NCBI GenBank assembly: GCA_022059125.1
Contig: JAEUWY010000023.1
Coordinates: 1,860,001-1,924,000 of the forward strand
Reading direction: 5' to 3'
Source of the DNA: Corynespora cassiicola
Taxonomy: Eukaryota; Ascomycota; Dothideomycetes; Pleosporales; Corynesporascaceae
Length of the DNA: 64,000 bases
The first letter of the stretch is position 1; every line of letters starts with the position of its first letter. Under the pieces are notes generated by a model that ran no database searches, had not been told where the DNA came from, and was given only the letters and a program-made list of their open reading frames with translations. Made by a program: the position numbers and the translations under genes. Shown in pieces: positions 24,075 to 35,441 of this stretch.

Positions 24075-24868
24075 ATGAAGTCTTTCATAATTTTTTGCCT
24101 CCTTTCCATCTCCCTGGCAGCTCCATATCCTACATCTACTGTTTTTCCTCAGGTGAATACGCCTGGGAGCTCTCTCCATTCATTCTCCGAGATGGGTCGC
24201 GTGTCAAATGAGTTTGCCAACCGTAACTCGCCCATTTCTTCTCTGGAGTCCAGGGCACTCAGCGACATGACCCAGGACGATGTCGTTGATGGAGCCTGCA
24301 AACCTGTAACCATACTCTTTGCACGCGGCACCAGTGAGCAAGGCAACATGGGATCACTTGTTGGTCCTCCTTTTGTTCAAGCAGTCGGCCAAATGGCTGG
24401 CGTGGACAATGTCGCTGTCCAGGGCATCGACTATCCCGCCGATATTGCAGGGTTCTTCGCCGGTGGCGACGCGGGAGGCAGCACGCTGATGGCGCAAATG
24501 GTCGGTCGGGTCATGGCTGCATGCCCGAATACGAAGCTCGTCATGTCGGGCTACAGGCAAGTTCATCGTTGGCCACATTTGATCCGCGGATGCTAATAGC
24601 GGCCAGCCAAGGAGGTCAAATCGTCCACAACGCAGCTGAGATGCTGTCAACCGACCAGTCTGCTTTCGTCAAGTCGGCTGTCATTTTCGGAGATCCTGAC
24701 AACGGGAAGCCAGTTGGCGCCATTGCTGCAAGCCGGACCAAAGTCATCTGCCACGATGGAGATAAGATTTGCGATGGCGAAGCGTTGGTTCTCGAGCCGC
24801 ACCTGACGTATTCCATGAACGCGAAAGAAGCAGCAGCCTTTGTCATGGCCACCGATTCGGCTTGTTAG
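24075..24868 (+). CDS. cutinase (cutin hydrolase, CE5), secreted
   Basis: This is an extracellular serine esterase that cleaves the cutin polyester of plant cuticle. Two exons, 24075-24556 and 24607-24868, give 247 aa. A signal peptide (MKSFIIFCLLSISLAAPYP) and a propeptide-like region precede the alpha/beta-hydrolase core, which begins near residue 75 (CKPVTILFARGTSEQGNMG). The catalytic triad can be placed: Ser161 in GYSQGG, Asp213 in HDGDKICDG and His226 in PHLTYSM. The 50-bp intron has a GC donor (GCAAGT) and CAG acceptor with a GCTAAT branch site, and it splits the codon of the catalytic serine (AG|C). Reading through without splicing destroys the active site and reaches a stop. Length and motif order are normal for the family. 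Confidence 0.95.
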
Positions 24869-25759
24869 AATCTGATAATTGGCAAAGTGTACATTACAGC
24901 TGCCCCCCGAAGGCTTGTAGATACTTTTTATACATACTTTTTTTTAGCGGTTTTCGCAATGATGCAACGTTTATGCGTGGTCCGCGTTCACTAGACGCCG
25001 TTCTCGAACCCTCCTACAGTGGGGTTGAAGATGGATATTTGCCATACCTTGTAGTTCGTCCCGCACCCGAGGGAGGGGGGAGAATTGCTGCACGGTGCTC
25101 AAGCCGCCCTCCCATGTTCCCCCCCCCCCCCTCGCCTGGCCTGCACGCGCCCCATCCGAGCACGCACGCACGCACGCACGCACGCACGCCACGATCCACC
25201 CCACCCCTTCCTATGGCATCGCGAGTCAAGGCTCGCAGACCCACCCGCGAACCCGTCAGGCGCCGGCGCGCGCACAGATTTCCTCGGTCCTCAAAATTTT
25301 TCCTGACGTGGTAAGTCGTGATGCAGTTCCGTGGTTTACTGCACTAGTTCCATGGTTCACTCTCCGACGCGAAACGTTTCGGACCCGGGTTTTTGCTGCT
25401 GGCTAGCCTCGGAGAATAAGGGCGAATCTGGTTTGGGGCCACGATGGGGGGGTGGTTAGCTTGGTGTTGAGGGGGAAGAGAGGGGTACGTTGAGGGAGGG
25501 CGAGGGTGGTGGGCTTTGCTGGCGGTTGGCATGTGACGGAGGCGGGAACCTTGGAGGTGCGGATGGGTCTATTTGGGAGACTGGATGCACGCCAGTGAGA
25601 TGTGACAAGGAGGAAGTACGCTTAGGGGGGGAGGGAATGTATTCAACACGAATGTACATGGAGGAGGTTCGCACGTGGTTGATGGAGGGGTATAAACGAC
25701 TGTGGTGGCCGAAGAGGCCTAGAGGAACGCTCACAGTGAAGGAAGAAGCAACACAAACA
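24869..25759. other. intergenic, low-complexity
   Basis: This is the region between the convergent cutinase and disordered-protein genes. It contains poly-C and poly-G runs and a tetranucleotide microsatellite. The open frames here are explained by low complexity. Confidence 0.6.
25160..25189. repeat. (GCAC)n microsatellite
   Basis: About 7.5 uninterrupted GCAC units. It lies near a run of ten C residues at about 25,120-25,130 and about 290 bp past the cutinase stop. Confidence 0.9.
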
Positions 25760-27868
25760 TCATCTGTACCACCTATCCGAGCCCTTCTGCTTCTTTCCAT
25801 CCAGGATTTCTCTTTGAGCAATCTGCTCGACCAAGGTAGAATAAGGTTTGCCGTCCGGACTATGGATGCGCATTGAGGGGCCTATGGGGTCCAATCCGTG
25901 GCCGAACAGATTGCTAGGCACCATTCCGTGCATTCGTTCTATCTCATTGTCCACGACCTGCGTTCGGTTGCTGTCATTGATCCTGCCTTTGAAAGTCGTG
26001 TATGCGCCCTGTTCCAAAGCGAAACGATCGATAGACTGCGTGGCGGATGAGCGGGAAGGAGAGGTGAAGTTTGGCAGAACAGGCACTTTGGGTTTCTGGT
26101 TGACTGGAAACTTGTCGAAAGCGGGCTTCGGGGGTTTCTGACGGCTCGAGGGGGCAGCTGACGAGGAAACAAGAGTTGCAGATCGAAAGGCGGCAGGGTT
26201 TCGCGGGCTGGAGATGCTCTGTCGGGGGTAAGACATGGAGTTGGGATGCACATTCGCACGATACTGTTGGCCATTCGGATTTGGCGTTGAGCTTCTCGAA
26301 GGTGTTTCTCTACGGGACAGGTTCGGGCTCAGGGGAGTAGATCGATATGAGGATGTGGAAATACTTGGCAGCCTCGTCAATTTATCTTCAGCCTCCCTTG
26401 TGAGTATATCAGAAGAAGCGGGGTATGATCCAGGAATGTGCATATCCTGTGTCCTCAAAGATTCTGCTCGACGGTATGTGCCAGTCGACTGGCTGCTAGT
26501 GCATGATTGCTGACGCGATGGTGCTATCATGCTAGTATTTCCATTTGCGAGCCTTTCCTGGGATTGTATATACGTGTATGGATTACCTCCATTAGACGAG
26601 CTGTAAAACGACTGTTGCGACCTAGGTGATTCTGAAATCAGTGATGGCGTGCGTGATGCCAGCCTTGGTGGGGGCGACTTTATGGGTTGTGGGACTCCAC
26701 GATGGAGATTCTCTCGAGTCAAGGGTGCCGTCTTGTATGAACTCTGAATACTAGGCGGTGGGGTGGGAATGTTTTTAATAGAGCCTGGTCGAGTTGGCAC
26801 GCCACGGCTAAAGTAATCGCCTCGTAATTCTACATTTGACGACTGCTTCGTCATAATGTTATGTCGGGACTGGCTTTCGGGTGGAGGCGTGTTTCCATAG
26901 ATGATTCCAGGTGCTGTCTGTCGCAGAAAAGGTTGGTCTGTGGTCATTGTCGCATTTTGCCGAGCCATCTCTTCATAAGAGTACAGAGGTGAGGTCATTG
27001 CTGTTGAATCACTATTCGCTGAACGGGGACTATCATGTGTCGAGTTCGTTTGCGATCCAGTGCTGTATTGATAACCTGCTATGTCATACATTGACGTGGA
27101 CATCTCTGGATAGAGAGAAGAAGCCATGTTCGGGTGAAAAATCTGAGGTTCAGATCTCATCGCCATTGCATTCCAAGGTTGACAAGGCTGACTAGGGTAG
27201 ATTTCCGGGCCTATCATCTGATTCGTGAAAGGGGGTAAAGGTGCAGCACTATACGACCTTGCTGTTGCAATGCGTTCAAGGTGTGTAGCTAGCGAAAGGT
27301 TGTCCACGGAACGAGGCCCTCGTGAACGACCGGTGATGATGCGATTCTTGGCACTCTCTCCCAGTTGAGTATTTTTCCATTCTTGTTGTAACTTGGAAGT
27401 GGATTCCTCCAAAACCCTCAGTTTCTTCACTTCTCTTGCAATGACCTTTCCAATAGCGCCTCGACAATCTGGAGGAGGCGTCTGCGATATCTTCTGCTTG
27501 TTGTCAAAGGTGGCTTGTTTATCTAGTGGACAAAGGTAGGTCAACGAGTTGTCCGACAGTGCCCTAAACGCAGTGCCATTTCCCTCCCATAGGTTGCATG
27601 TTTCAATAACCCACTGGGGCCATTGTTTTGCTATTCGGTATTGCTCGACCGTTAGAAGACGATACAAAAAGTACCGAACTTCGTGAACGGAAGCCTCGGG
27701 TCCTGGGAGAGTATCTGGGCTGTTTTGATGAATGTCCTTTTTTACCCTCTCCAAACGGGCGGGGAGCAAGAACACCCCAGTAGTGTCCTCTTTCTGTCGG
27801 TGTTCTTTCGTGCGACCTTGCGAAGATGCCCCGTTGGATGCCCCGAAGGCACGCGTGAAACGTTGCAT
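25760..27868 (-). CDS. large, mostly disordered hypothetical protein
   Basis: A single exon of 702 aa from the first true ATG (MQRFTRAFG); the open frame extends upstream only with non-ATG codons. Residues about 35-200 look folded and helical (EVRYFLYRLLTVEQYRIAKQ, VIAREVKKLRVLEESTSKLQ, the latter a likely coiled coil). Residues about 210-640 are a Ser/Pro/Thr/Asn-rich, low-complexity region, probably disordered and phosphorylated. A conserved-looking tail ends in DGKPYSTLVEQIAQREILDG. No signal peptide or membrane segment is present. The overall shape fits fungal scaffold or regulatory proteins, but I do not recognise a family. Confidence 0.75.
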   Translation of the reverse strand: MQRFTRAFGASNGASSQGRTKEHRQKEDTTGVFLLPARLERVKKDIHQNSPDTLPGPEASVHEVRYFLYRLLTVEQYRIAKQWPQWVIETCNLWEGNGTAFRALSDNSLTYLCPLDKQATFDNKQKISQTPPPDCRGAIGKVIAREVKKLRVLEESTSKLQQEWKNTQLGESAKNRIITGRSRGPRSVDNLSLATHLERIATARSYSAAPLPPFTNQMIGPEIYPSQPCQPWNAMAMRSEPQIFHPNMASSLYPEMSTSMYDIAGYQYSTGSQTNSTHDSPRSANSDSTAMTSPLYSYEEMARQNATMTTDQPFLRQTAPGIIYGNTPPPESQSRHNIMTKQSSNVELRGDYFSRGVPTRPGSIKNIPTPPPSIQSSYKTAPLTRENLHRGVPQPIKSPPPRLASRTPSLISESPRSQQSFYSSSNGGNPYTYIQSQERLANGNTSMIAPSRQQSCTSSQSTGTYRRAESLRTQDMHIPGSYPASSDILTREAEDKLTRLPSISTSSYRSTPLSPNLSRRETPSRSSTPNPNGQQYRANVHPNSMSYPRQSISSPRNPAAFRSATLVSSSAAPSSRQKPPKPAFDKFPVNQKPKVPVLPNFTSPSRSSATQSIDRFALEQGAYTTFKGRINDSNRTQVVDNEIERMHGMVPSNLFGHGLDPIGPSMRIHSPDGKPYSTLVEQIAQREILDGKKQKGSDRWYR

Positions 27869-28682
27869 TCGCGACGGTGAGACGTGCAATGAACAACCTT
27901 GTATTGATGTTGGGCTGTTTTACTGGGCAAAAAATGTTGGAAGGGATGGCACATGCCACTCACAGGAGCTACTCAATATGAAAACAACAAACTCTTGAGG
28001 CTATGGAACTCAACTCCAAAGAAAAATACCGAGAAGACCGGGCAAACAACACTCAATGTTGCTAAATCGTGAGAATATATCGGGGGTAGCAGTGGTGATG
28101 TGCCCGCGTTGGAACATATAGAGCTTGGGGAAGTGAGGGGTACTTGTGCAATATTTGTCTCAGGAAATGGGAGTGCACCAAAATTGGGTTTCAAGAAAAA
28201 AACACGGATCATGTTGACTTTGAAGTACAATTCGACAAGTGGGGGTCAGGCGATTATCTCGAAATGTTATGATTGACTCACTAGAGATGGCCCAGATTCG
28301 CTCAGCCTTGTTCGATAGAATTATGCCATCACTCGGTGCAGCTTTGCAGGCTCCGAAAATCGGTCACCACCCATGGCATGCTAGTTTATTCACATGGCTC
28401 CGCGTATAATCGGGCCAGAACTGCTCCAGAGAATCTGAAACATGTCGCCAACAAGCCCATAAGCCAAACAGGAATCGATGAAATCATTTACTACAACAGT
28501 CATCCCATCTCATTTGGTGCCATTGCCTTCCAAGACTCACATGTTGAGGGTGTAGGAACAGTTGCGGATGGATCACGCCTTGGGTAAGGTCATATTTCGT
28601 TGATGAATATTCATGAACTGTATCTGATTTGACAAATTCGAATAAGATACTATATGAGCAGCTTACTATTGGAAAGCTATGT
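27869..28682. other. intergenic
   Basis: This is the promoter region of the disordered-protein gene and the 3' flank of the MFS gene. No other feature was seen. Confidence 0.55.
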
Positions 28683-30321
28683 TTACAAGGTGTATCGGAA
28701 CTGGGGGTTTCGTTTGTCGGTAAGGTCATCTTCATATGCGTTTTCGAATGCCTCCAAGGTGCCCGTCTTATCGCGTCGACGGTTATCAATGATGCACACA
28801 TAGCGATATACTATTGCAAGGAACGCAGCAATAATAGCGGTAATCAAGACCGCGATGAAGCCAGGGGCATATACCGGTGCATCTTCTGGCTTGAAAAGGA
28901 GAGGGCCAACAAAATTGCCTGGACCAATCGTTAGCGGAACCAAGCCAAAGTTGAGCGCCGACTAAAATAAACGTACCAAGGCAGTAACCAACAAATATCC
29001 CTGATGAAGTCACAGATCGCTTCGTATAGCCGGCGGTATTGGCAATTTGCAACCCCATTAACACTGCATATCCGCCGCCAAATGATGCAAGAATGTAGCA
29101 TGCAAATAGCAAGCCGCCCTTCTCGCTTCGAGGCAACTGCCATAGCAGTACTGATGCCAATATCGTCCCTATCTGGCAGATAGCTATAAGCCACGTTCTA
29201 ATTTGTGGCACTCGATACGCGAGATAAGGCGCGCCGAGTTCGATGGACCCAATGACTACCCCAGCTGGTAGGGTCAGCAAAAGAGAATTAAGACTACTGA
29301 AGCCAAAGCCGGAAATTATTATAGGGATGAATGATGAAACAGGGCCATTCGCGATCATCATCAGGAAGGCGATTGCGAATATTAACCAAAATTTGATATC
29401 GACGAGGGATTCCCACAGTTGATCAATCTTGAAATGAGTGTTGCGAACCCCGGAATTGTTCTCGCGCATGCGCGCGACGGCGATGTATCGCTCACGCTCG
29501 TTGAAACCCCTCGCCCGGATGGGATCTGGAGGCATAAGGTACAGAACGACGATGCCCCAAAGAACGGTAATGGCTCCGGCGACAAGGTACATGTACTGCC
29601 AACTGTTGAGTGCACCACCGCTGATGTGGCCAAGTCCGTAGTTGATAAGAGGAGAAACAGCCGAGACATAGCCGGTACAACAATACCAGGCCCCCATTCT
29701 CAGAGCTTGCTCCGGCTTTTTGTACCAACCCCCGACAACCAGCATGAACATGGGTGAGATGCCTGACTCCAGGAAACCGAGAAAGAATCTCTGTGCGTAA
29801 AAGGCCTGGAAATTATGGCAGGCTGCGGAACACATTAAACAAACTCCCCAGACCGCCACTATGCTGGCCGCCACTCTTTCAATGGGAAATCGCTGTGCCA
29901 AAAGTATAGCGGGATATGAACCACATATGAAGCCCAGATAGAATATGCTAGCAGAAAATGAATATCTGTCTCCGATATTCAAAGCTAGGTCCTCCCGAAG
30001 GCCAAAGAGAGCCTTGGAAGATTAGCTGACTGGTGCTCGGAGTTGAGATTTGGGAGAGCTCACTGCCTGCGACAACATCGCTTTGTCATAATACTGTAGT
30101 CCATACGTGCAACAGAGGATGGGGATCAATTTCCTGTCGATTTTGCGAACCAGTTTCTTCTCTTCTTGCGCGGTCCATGTCTGCTCACCCGTATATTGAG
30201 CCAGAACCTTCAGCGCTTCATCTTGGTGTATCGTGTCAACGGTTCTCGCATGCTGGAGCTCTTCGGATAGTTTTTCGGTATTTTCTCGATGCTCAGGGTT
30301 CTGTTTCTCGACGTCTGCCAT
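28683..30321 (-). CDS. MFS transporter, Dal5/allantoate-permease (ACS) type
   Basis: Three exons, 30321-30064, 30012-28977 and 28918-28683, with introns of 51 and 58 bp, give 509 aa with about 12 predicted membrane helices. The N-terminal cytosolic tail is followed by KLIPILCCTYGLQYYDKAML, the first helix with the D-K pair typical of anion:cation symporters related to yeast Dal5 and Tna1. Other landmarks are the LAQRFPIERV loop after helix 2, AQRFFLGFLESGISPMF in helix 4, and LMPPDPIRARGFNERERYIA between the two halves. The third exon adds NFVGPLLFKPEDAPVYAPGF and the last helices, as in full-length relatives. It should be a plasma-membrane proton symporter for small organic anions such as allantoate, ureidosuccinate or a vitamin; the substrate is unknown. 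The second intron contains a GCTAAC branch site. Confidence 0.9.
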
Positions 30322-32452
30322 GGTTATGGATATCTACAGTCGCATATCCTTTTATTGTCGGCTAGGTTAGTGGAGAATAAATACAGATGGACGCGGGATG
30401 TCGAGTTCTTTGATCTCAATCAGATTCGACTGAAGCGACACGACACAGCTTTAGAAGCCGTGGATTACACTGGCTATTCCCACTGCGTGTTTTTGGCCTC
30501 GGATTTAACGCAAGCCAAGTCTAGGATCTGCTCATATGTGCGGGGAAATGGACTAATGGAAAAGCGGGTGAGATCCCCGCAAAATTTTCCAGGGTACTGC
30601 AGCTTGAATTGCCCGCTGCGACTCGTGCCCAATGCGCTCGTCTCCGTCGAAAAACGTGTGGCAGCGGCCGTAGGCCGAGCTTCAGAATTAAAGTTCCATA
30701 ATGTCATGTCCAAGGCCCAGGACTGTTAGCATCAAACAACGGTAACCATCCGCTGGCGCCACTTGGGTATAAACAGATTAATGTGCAAGGAATCGCGGGT
30801 GGTTCGTGAATCTATCAAGGCCATGAGGCGGCAGTTGTATCAGCAAAGAGCCCGACGCGATGGCTCGCAACACGTGCCTACGCGCAGCGAGCTGCCTGTA
30901 AACCAGATACTTCGAGAGCAGCTCAGTAAACTCTGGCAATGAAGATTCTCCAACCGCATCTCTCCTTTTCATATCCAGCTTACTAAATGCGGTAAATTTG
31001 ATTGACATCTTCACTGATTTTGCCATCGTCCGGGGGTGCCTTCCTAGCGACGATACTCCTTTCCCGCGCAAAAGGCGAAATTCGGGAATCTTCGGCAATC
31101 CAACCGCTGCCCGCACTCGGGAATCCAATGATTCAACAAACGCATCAGAAAAACTTGGGGTAGGGTTTTGCTACTATTTTCTGCAGAAATCAAGCCATAA
31201 CACAAAAACGAAGACTTGAGAATTTGAGGTGAAGTCTTTCCAGTCCCGGCGCACTCTTTTCCAACTCTCATCGTCGTCCTAGGCATAGCTGGGAGGCAAA
31301 ACCAAAGAACAAGGTGAAAATAGCTGGATGATCTAAACAATTAACATGTTATTATTATCCTTCACAGGCCAGTTGGGATAGCATGAGATCTCGTCTTTTT
31401 CAGCGCCAGTTTGACCTTTGCCGCTCTTCTGCGCACAAGACCTACCACCTTTTTCCCGTTAGAAAATTCATCTGTAATTACTATTCCAAATGTTTGCCAT
31501 TGCTCAAAAGCTTGTCTAGGTCAAAGAGGCGATATTGCCGCTTCCTACGTTGTGCGCTTATGACACGAGAGCTCCATATTGATCGGCGTTGAGTACAACA
31601 GCAGGTGCTGTCCGGAGTGCTATGGTTTGCTGTAGGGGCTTTAAAACTCTATCAAAATGGGCCAGTTGGCTCTACTTGCAAAAATTCAAACACCGTGAAG
31701 TCGTTCAGCATCAACTTTGTTGCCCCTCTCCTAGTCAATGGGAAGATGTAAGATATCTCTGCGTAATTTTCATGCTGCTCTGGTCATCATACTCTACATT
31801 AGGAAAAACCACTGGATATGGCGCATAATCGGGAGCAAATATCTCATGTTCTTTGGGAATTACAATCGTCACAGCGTTCTCTTTTCGGTATGGTCGAAGT
31901 GTTCAGATTCATTAATTGATTTTTTAGTTGAATTGAGGATGTCCAATCCATCTACAGCAATTTTTTCATGAGCCTAATTAGTTCGACGCGATTGACGATG
32001 CGCTAGAAGCAAATTGATCCGATGGGACATACAATTCGACCACATGATCTTGGTGCGGTGTTAGAGTTCACAGCAGTAATACGGCTTCCCTGTAATGTTG
32101 CCTGCCATCTCGACCTAATTCTTTGTATCAATCCTATGAGACTAAATACCAGCAATACGAAGAAGGCCCGGCTTTCTTTTATGTGAAATAACTGATAAGT
32201 ATATACTAAATTTAAATCGCAATGCTTTTATTATAGTCTCTTTTTAGGCATAAATTGCACTTCCTACTTCACTGTTTGACCTCCTTACTTAATTTCACTC
32301 TTAGTTAAGCTATCTATGAGCCCCTATAATATGTTTACATTAATCACATTAAATCGCGTCTTTCTATTCTAGATCCTCCACATATACCTACAGCGTTACC
32401 CCCCAAAAAGCCTAGCATACTCGGTACTGCAGAAAAACTCACAATAAATATC
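30322..32452. other. gene-free, AT-rich to the right
   Basis: This starts with the MFS promoter and becomes strongly AT-rich after about 31,600. Short frames on both strands have no recognisable similarity. Nothing further can be supported. Confidence 0.5.
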
Positions 32453-33163
32453 ATGCCAGATAATACCGCCGCTCCTACTCCCAAGGCCACTGCCAGATCC
32501 ACCTCCAACATGAGACTTCCCGTCATCGAGAAGCAATCTCCACCAAATCGCATCAATGTCGAGAACGAGACAATCATCACTGTATCTCCCGCCTTTGGCA
32601 AGATTCCTCCTGCTCACGATTCCCGACCCGGTGACAACCTCATGTAGGCGCTCTTTAAATCTTCTATTCAGTCTAGCTTGCCTGATACTTACCAGCGACC
32701 CGAACTCATGGCGCCATGTCAATCAGTTGGTGAAAGAGCTCATGAGTCTTCCCCCCCAGGCCTTCCCCAGCAGCAGGAACCGTGATGGGCTCGTGAGAGT
32801 CATGCTTTCTTGGTGCGTTAAGACCGTGGGTGAGTCCCACTTCTACCATGATGGAAAAATGGGGCGGATGAGGCTCCGCCCAGAATCAAAGATCAGAACC
32901 CATGGGTAAGCAATTGCTGTAGTTGCCTAATAAATGACGAACTCATCAGTAATAGGCTCATCGCAGGCTTGCCCCAAGGATATTACAGGTGGCTCGTCGG
33001 TGACGAAAGGCAAGAACCAGACACTCGTGCTGAGATCGAAACCCTCTTTGCAATCCCGGAGCAGGTCTGGCGTCAGGTTGATAGCTACCCAGTTTCTTCT
33101 TCGATTGGTTCTAACAGAAGGCAGCACCGATACCAGTTGGACTACAAGCCCAGATACTACTAG
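32453..33163 (+). CDS. hypothetical protein, three exons
   Basis: Exons 32453-32643, 32696-32905 and 32956-33163 join in phase across introns of 52 and 50 bp (donors GTAGGC and GTAAGC), giving 202 aa. The second exon contains DPNSWRHVNQLVKELMSLPP and the third GYYRWLVGDERQEPDTRAEI followed by ETLFAIPEQVWRQVDSYP, which look like a compact, charged, folded domain. No signal peptide or membrane helix is present. I do not recognise a family. The case for a real gene is that three consecutive frames become one open frame through good splice sites in otherwise AT-rich, gene-poor surroundings. The opposite-strand frame over the first exon is a shadow. Confidence 0.65.
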
Positions 33164-34154
33164 AAAAATCTGCTGGCTTTCTTGGGCGTCATGTTTTAGG
33201 TAACTTGTCTATTTTGACATGGCAAGCACCAACCTTCGCCAAAGATTTGAAGAGGGTGGGACATAGATGACCGCTCAACATTTTCCACCGCCGATGAAAG
33301 GGAAAAGATCTTCAAAAGTTTGAGAAATAATCATGTATTTGGTCATAAAGATAGTATCATGGGATCTGTCACGTATGATGTACTTTGATGGAAAACACCT
33401 TTACCCTATGGTAACCCTTCAACATCCAAATTTGCACAGGTCACACCTACTGCATAAAGCTGTTAGAGATGAAATATTGAATGATCAATCTGTTATTACG
33501 TAAATTAAGTATGAGACACACATATAAAGCAACATGGGGGCGAGAAATGCGCTAATGCGAAATGTACGTGTTCCCATATATCTTGGTGAAGTTCTAGCGG
33601 CTTTCTTTTTTGTCAATTCGACAGTATATCGATCAACTCCATTTCCCTTCTGACCTCAACCAAAAAAAGTGTGCGAGACCTATACGTCCTTGATCATATT
33701 CCGTTACCAATCTTAGAGGTTATCTTTCGCTACATAAGTCTTCCTGTAGCCAATAAAGTCATTGTGTTAAATTGGCCATCCCTTGGCCAAAAAGGAACAT
33801 AATGATTACTTGAATTTGTAGAAAAACCGTCACGAGCTGACTTTGAGTGAGTTTACTCTCTAAAATCGTATGTTTGTATACTCCATGCTAGCTATGCCCC
33901 TGTGAAATATTTTAACAACGTACCTTTACGATATAGAGTTATGGCACTCACACAACAGTTCGACTAACAGAAGCTTGGTTTTTGCTTATTGATAATAATA
34001 CGGATAATAACTGTATAGCATATCTATTTTACCTTTACATTGAACATCGTATATTTATATATACACCGAACTATGTAAATAGCTCTTCATTTTTGACTTT
34101 CAGTACATATTATTGTATCTTTAGTAAATAAATATTGTTCAATAACCATCAAGT
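33164..34154. other. strongly AT-rich spacer
   Basis: No frame or RNA gene could be supported. Composition is among the most AT-rich in the window. Confidence 0.6.
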
Positions 34155-34781
34155 CTAATAGTAATCTTCTAGATCAACTTCGCTCCTGAAGAACTGTGGA
34201 GTCAGATACAAATTTTGGTCTGCAGCGGTTGTGATTTCATCATCTCCACATAGCCACTCCAGAAGCATGGCTGGTATTTTCAAATTCCGCCCGGACTTTC
34301 TCAGTGCAGAGGAAGTCTTTAAGACGTAACGACTGTCCCGTTTTCTAAACTCAAAATGTTCTTCGCCTACAGTTCCAATGACCCAGTTGATCGAAATCAC
34401 ACCATGCAGAAATGCATTTGGGGGCGGACGCAACAGGCGATAAATGATGTTACTGACGTTTGACTTTTCTTGCGTCTCAGCACGTGAGATGCTACTTGCC
34501 TTGGTGTATGATATGTTCAAGCCAGTAAAGTCAATATCGACGAGAGGATACTTCAAATCCCAGGGTCCGGTCATTGCTTCATGCTGATAATCTAAAAAGT
34601 AATAGTTGATACCATTATTGACTTTAGAAGATATCTTGTTGAAGCAGGGATTACGTTCGCCATATATCACATTAGGTGAAAGGCCATCGGATGAGGCCAT
34701 CTCTCTGGGCTCAAACACACGATCACAGGTACTGTTATCGCGCTCTGGGAAATGATGGCTAGTATTCTCTGACATGGTCAT
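34155..34781 (-). CDS. hypothetical protein
   Basis: A single exon of 208 aa from the first ATG (MTMSENTSHHF). Composition is protein-like, with segments such as NNGINYYFLDYQHEAMTGPW, VISINWVIGTVGEEHFEF and KIPAMLLEWLCGDDEITT. No signal peptide, membrane helix or known motif was found. It is flanked on one side by AT-rich gene-poor DNA and could be part of a longer diverged gene. Coding status rests on frame length against an AT-rich background, in which long random frames are rare. Confidence 0.5.
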   Translation of the reverse strand: MTMSENTSHHFPERDNSTCDRVFEPREMASSDGLSPNVIYGERNPCFNKISSKVNNGINYYFLDYQHEAMTGPWDLKYPLVDIDFTGLNISYTKASSISRAETQEKSNVSNIIYRLLRPPPNAFLHGVISINWVIGTVGEEHFEFRKRDSRYVLKTSSALRKSGRNLKIPAMLLEWLCGDDEITTAADQNLYLTPQFFRSEVDLEDYY

Positions 34782-35441
34782 GTGCTCATGCAAAAGTCTG
34801 TAGTAACTGCATGTGAATACCAGATGCCTCCGCAGGTAGCGGGTATAGTTCTGGTGGTGCTTGGATATAATGAACTTTTATCTGCGTTATATCTGGCGCA
34901 GTGTATTCGAGCTATCCGATTTATGAATATTGAACTCGACGTGGGTCAGTTCGACTGGTCGGAGTAGAATCGGGACAAAGCTGTGAGAAAAGAAGAGCAG
35001 ATACTACTGAGAAGGTTATACGATTCGCGTAAGACAATCATTGTTTATCGCAACAACGAATGTACAGGAAGAAAACTGTTCTTTGTTTGTGACACTGATT
35101 CAAATGTATTGTTTGCGAAAATATTCCTGTAGAGTGACTCAAACCAAAAAGAGTCAACCGAGAAACGCGGTTCTGAGTACATATGACTTCACAATGTTGT
35201 TTTCTTTTACCTCCCCAAAAAATAGCTTGTATTTTCTGGAAAGTAGAATATATTCAATTACCACAACACTGATCAAAGTGCCGCATAGTCCTTGGCGTTT
35301 GGCCTTATACCATCACATCTATCACGTTGTAAAGACAGCAGGTCGCTTTAAACTCTGCCTTGTAAAGGACTGGAAACCTGTTATCTCCACTCTGTGATGC
35401 AAATCTTTCGTTTGAATCGCATCGTAGACATTTCAGAAAAT
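34782..35441. other. divergent intergenic region
   Basis: This lies between a minus-strand and a plus-strand gene and presumably holds both promoters. No other feature was seen. Confidence 0.55.

Noticed and set aside
24960..25040. tRNA-like B box (TCGAACCC) on the minus strand
   Set aside because: Only part of the B-box consensus fits, and no cloverleaf or A box can be formed around it.
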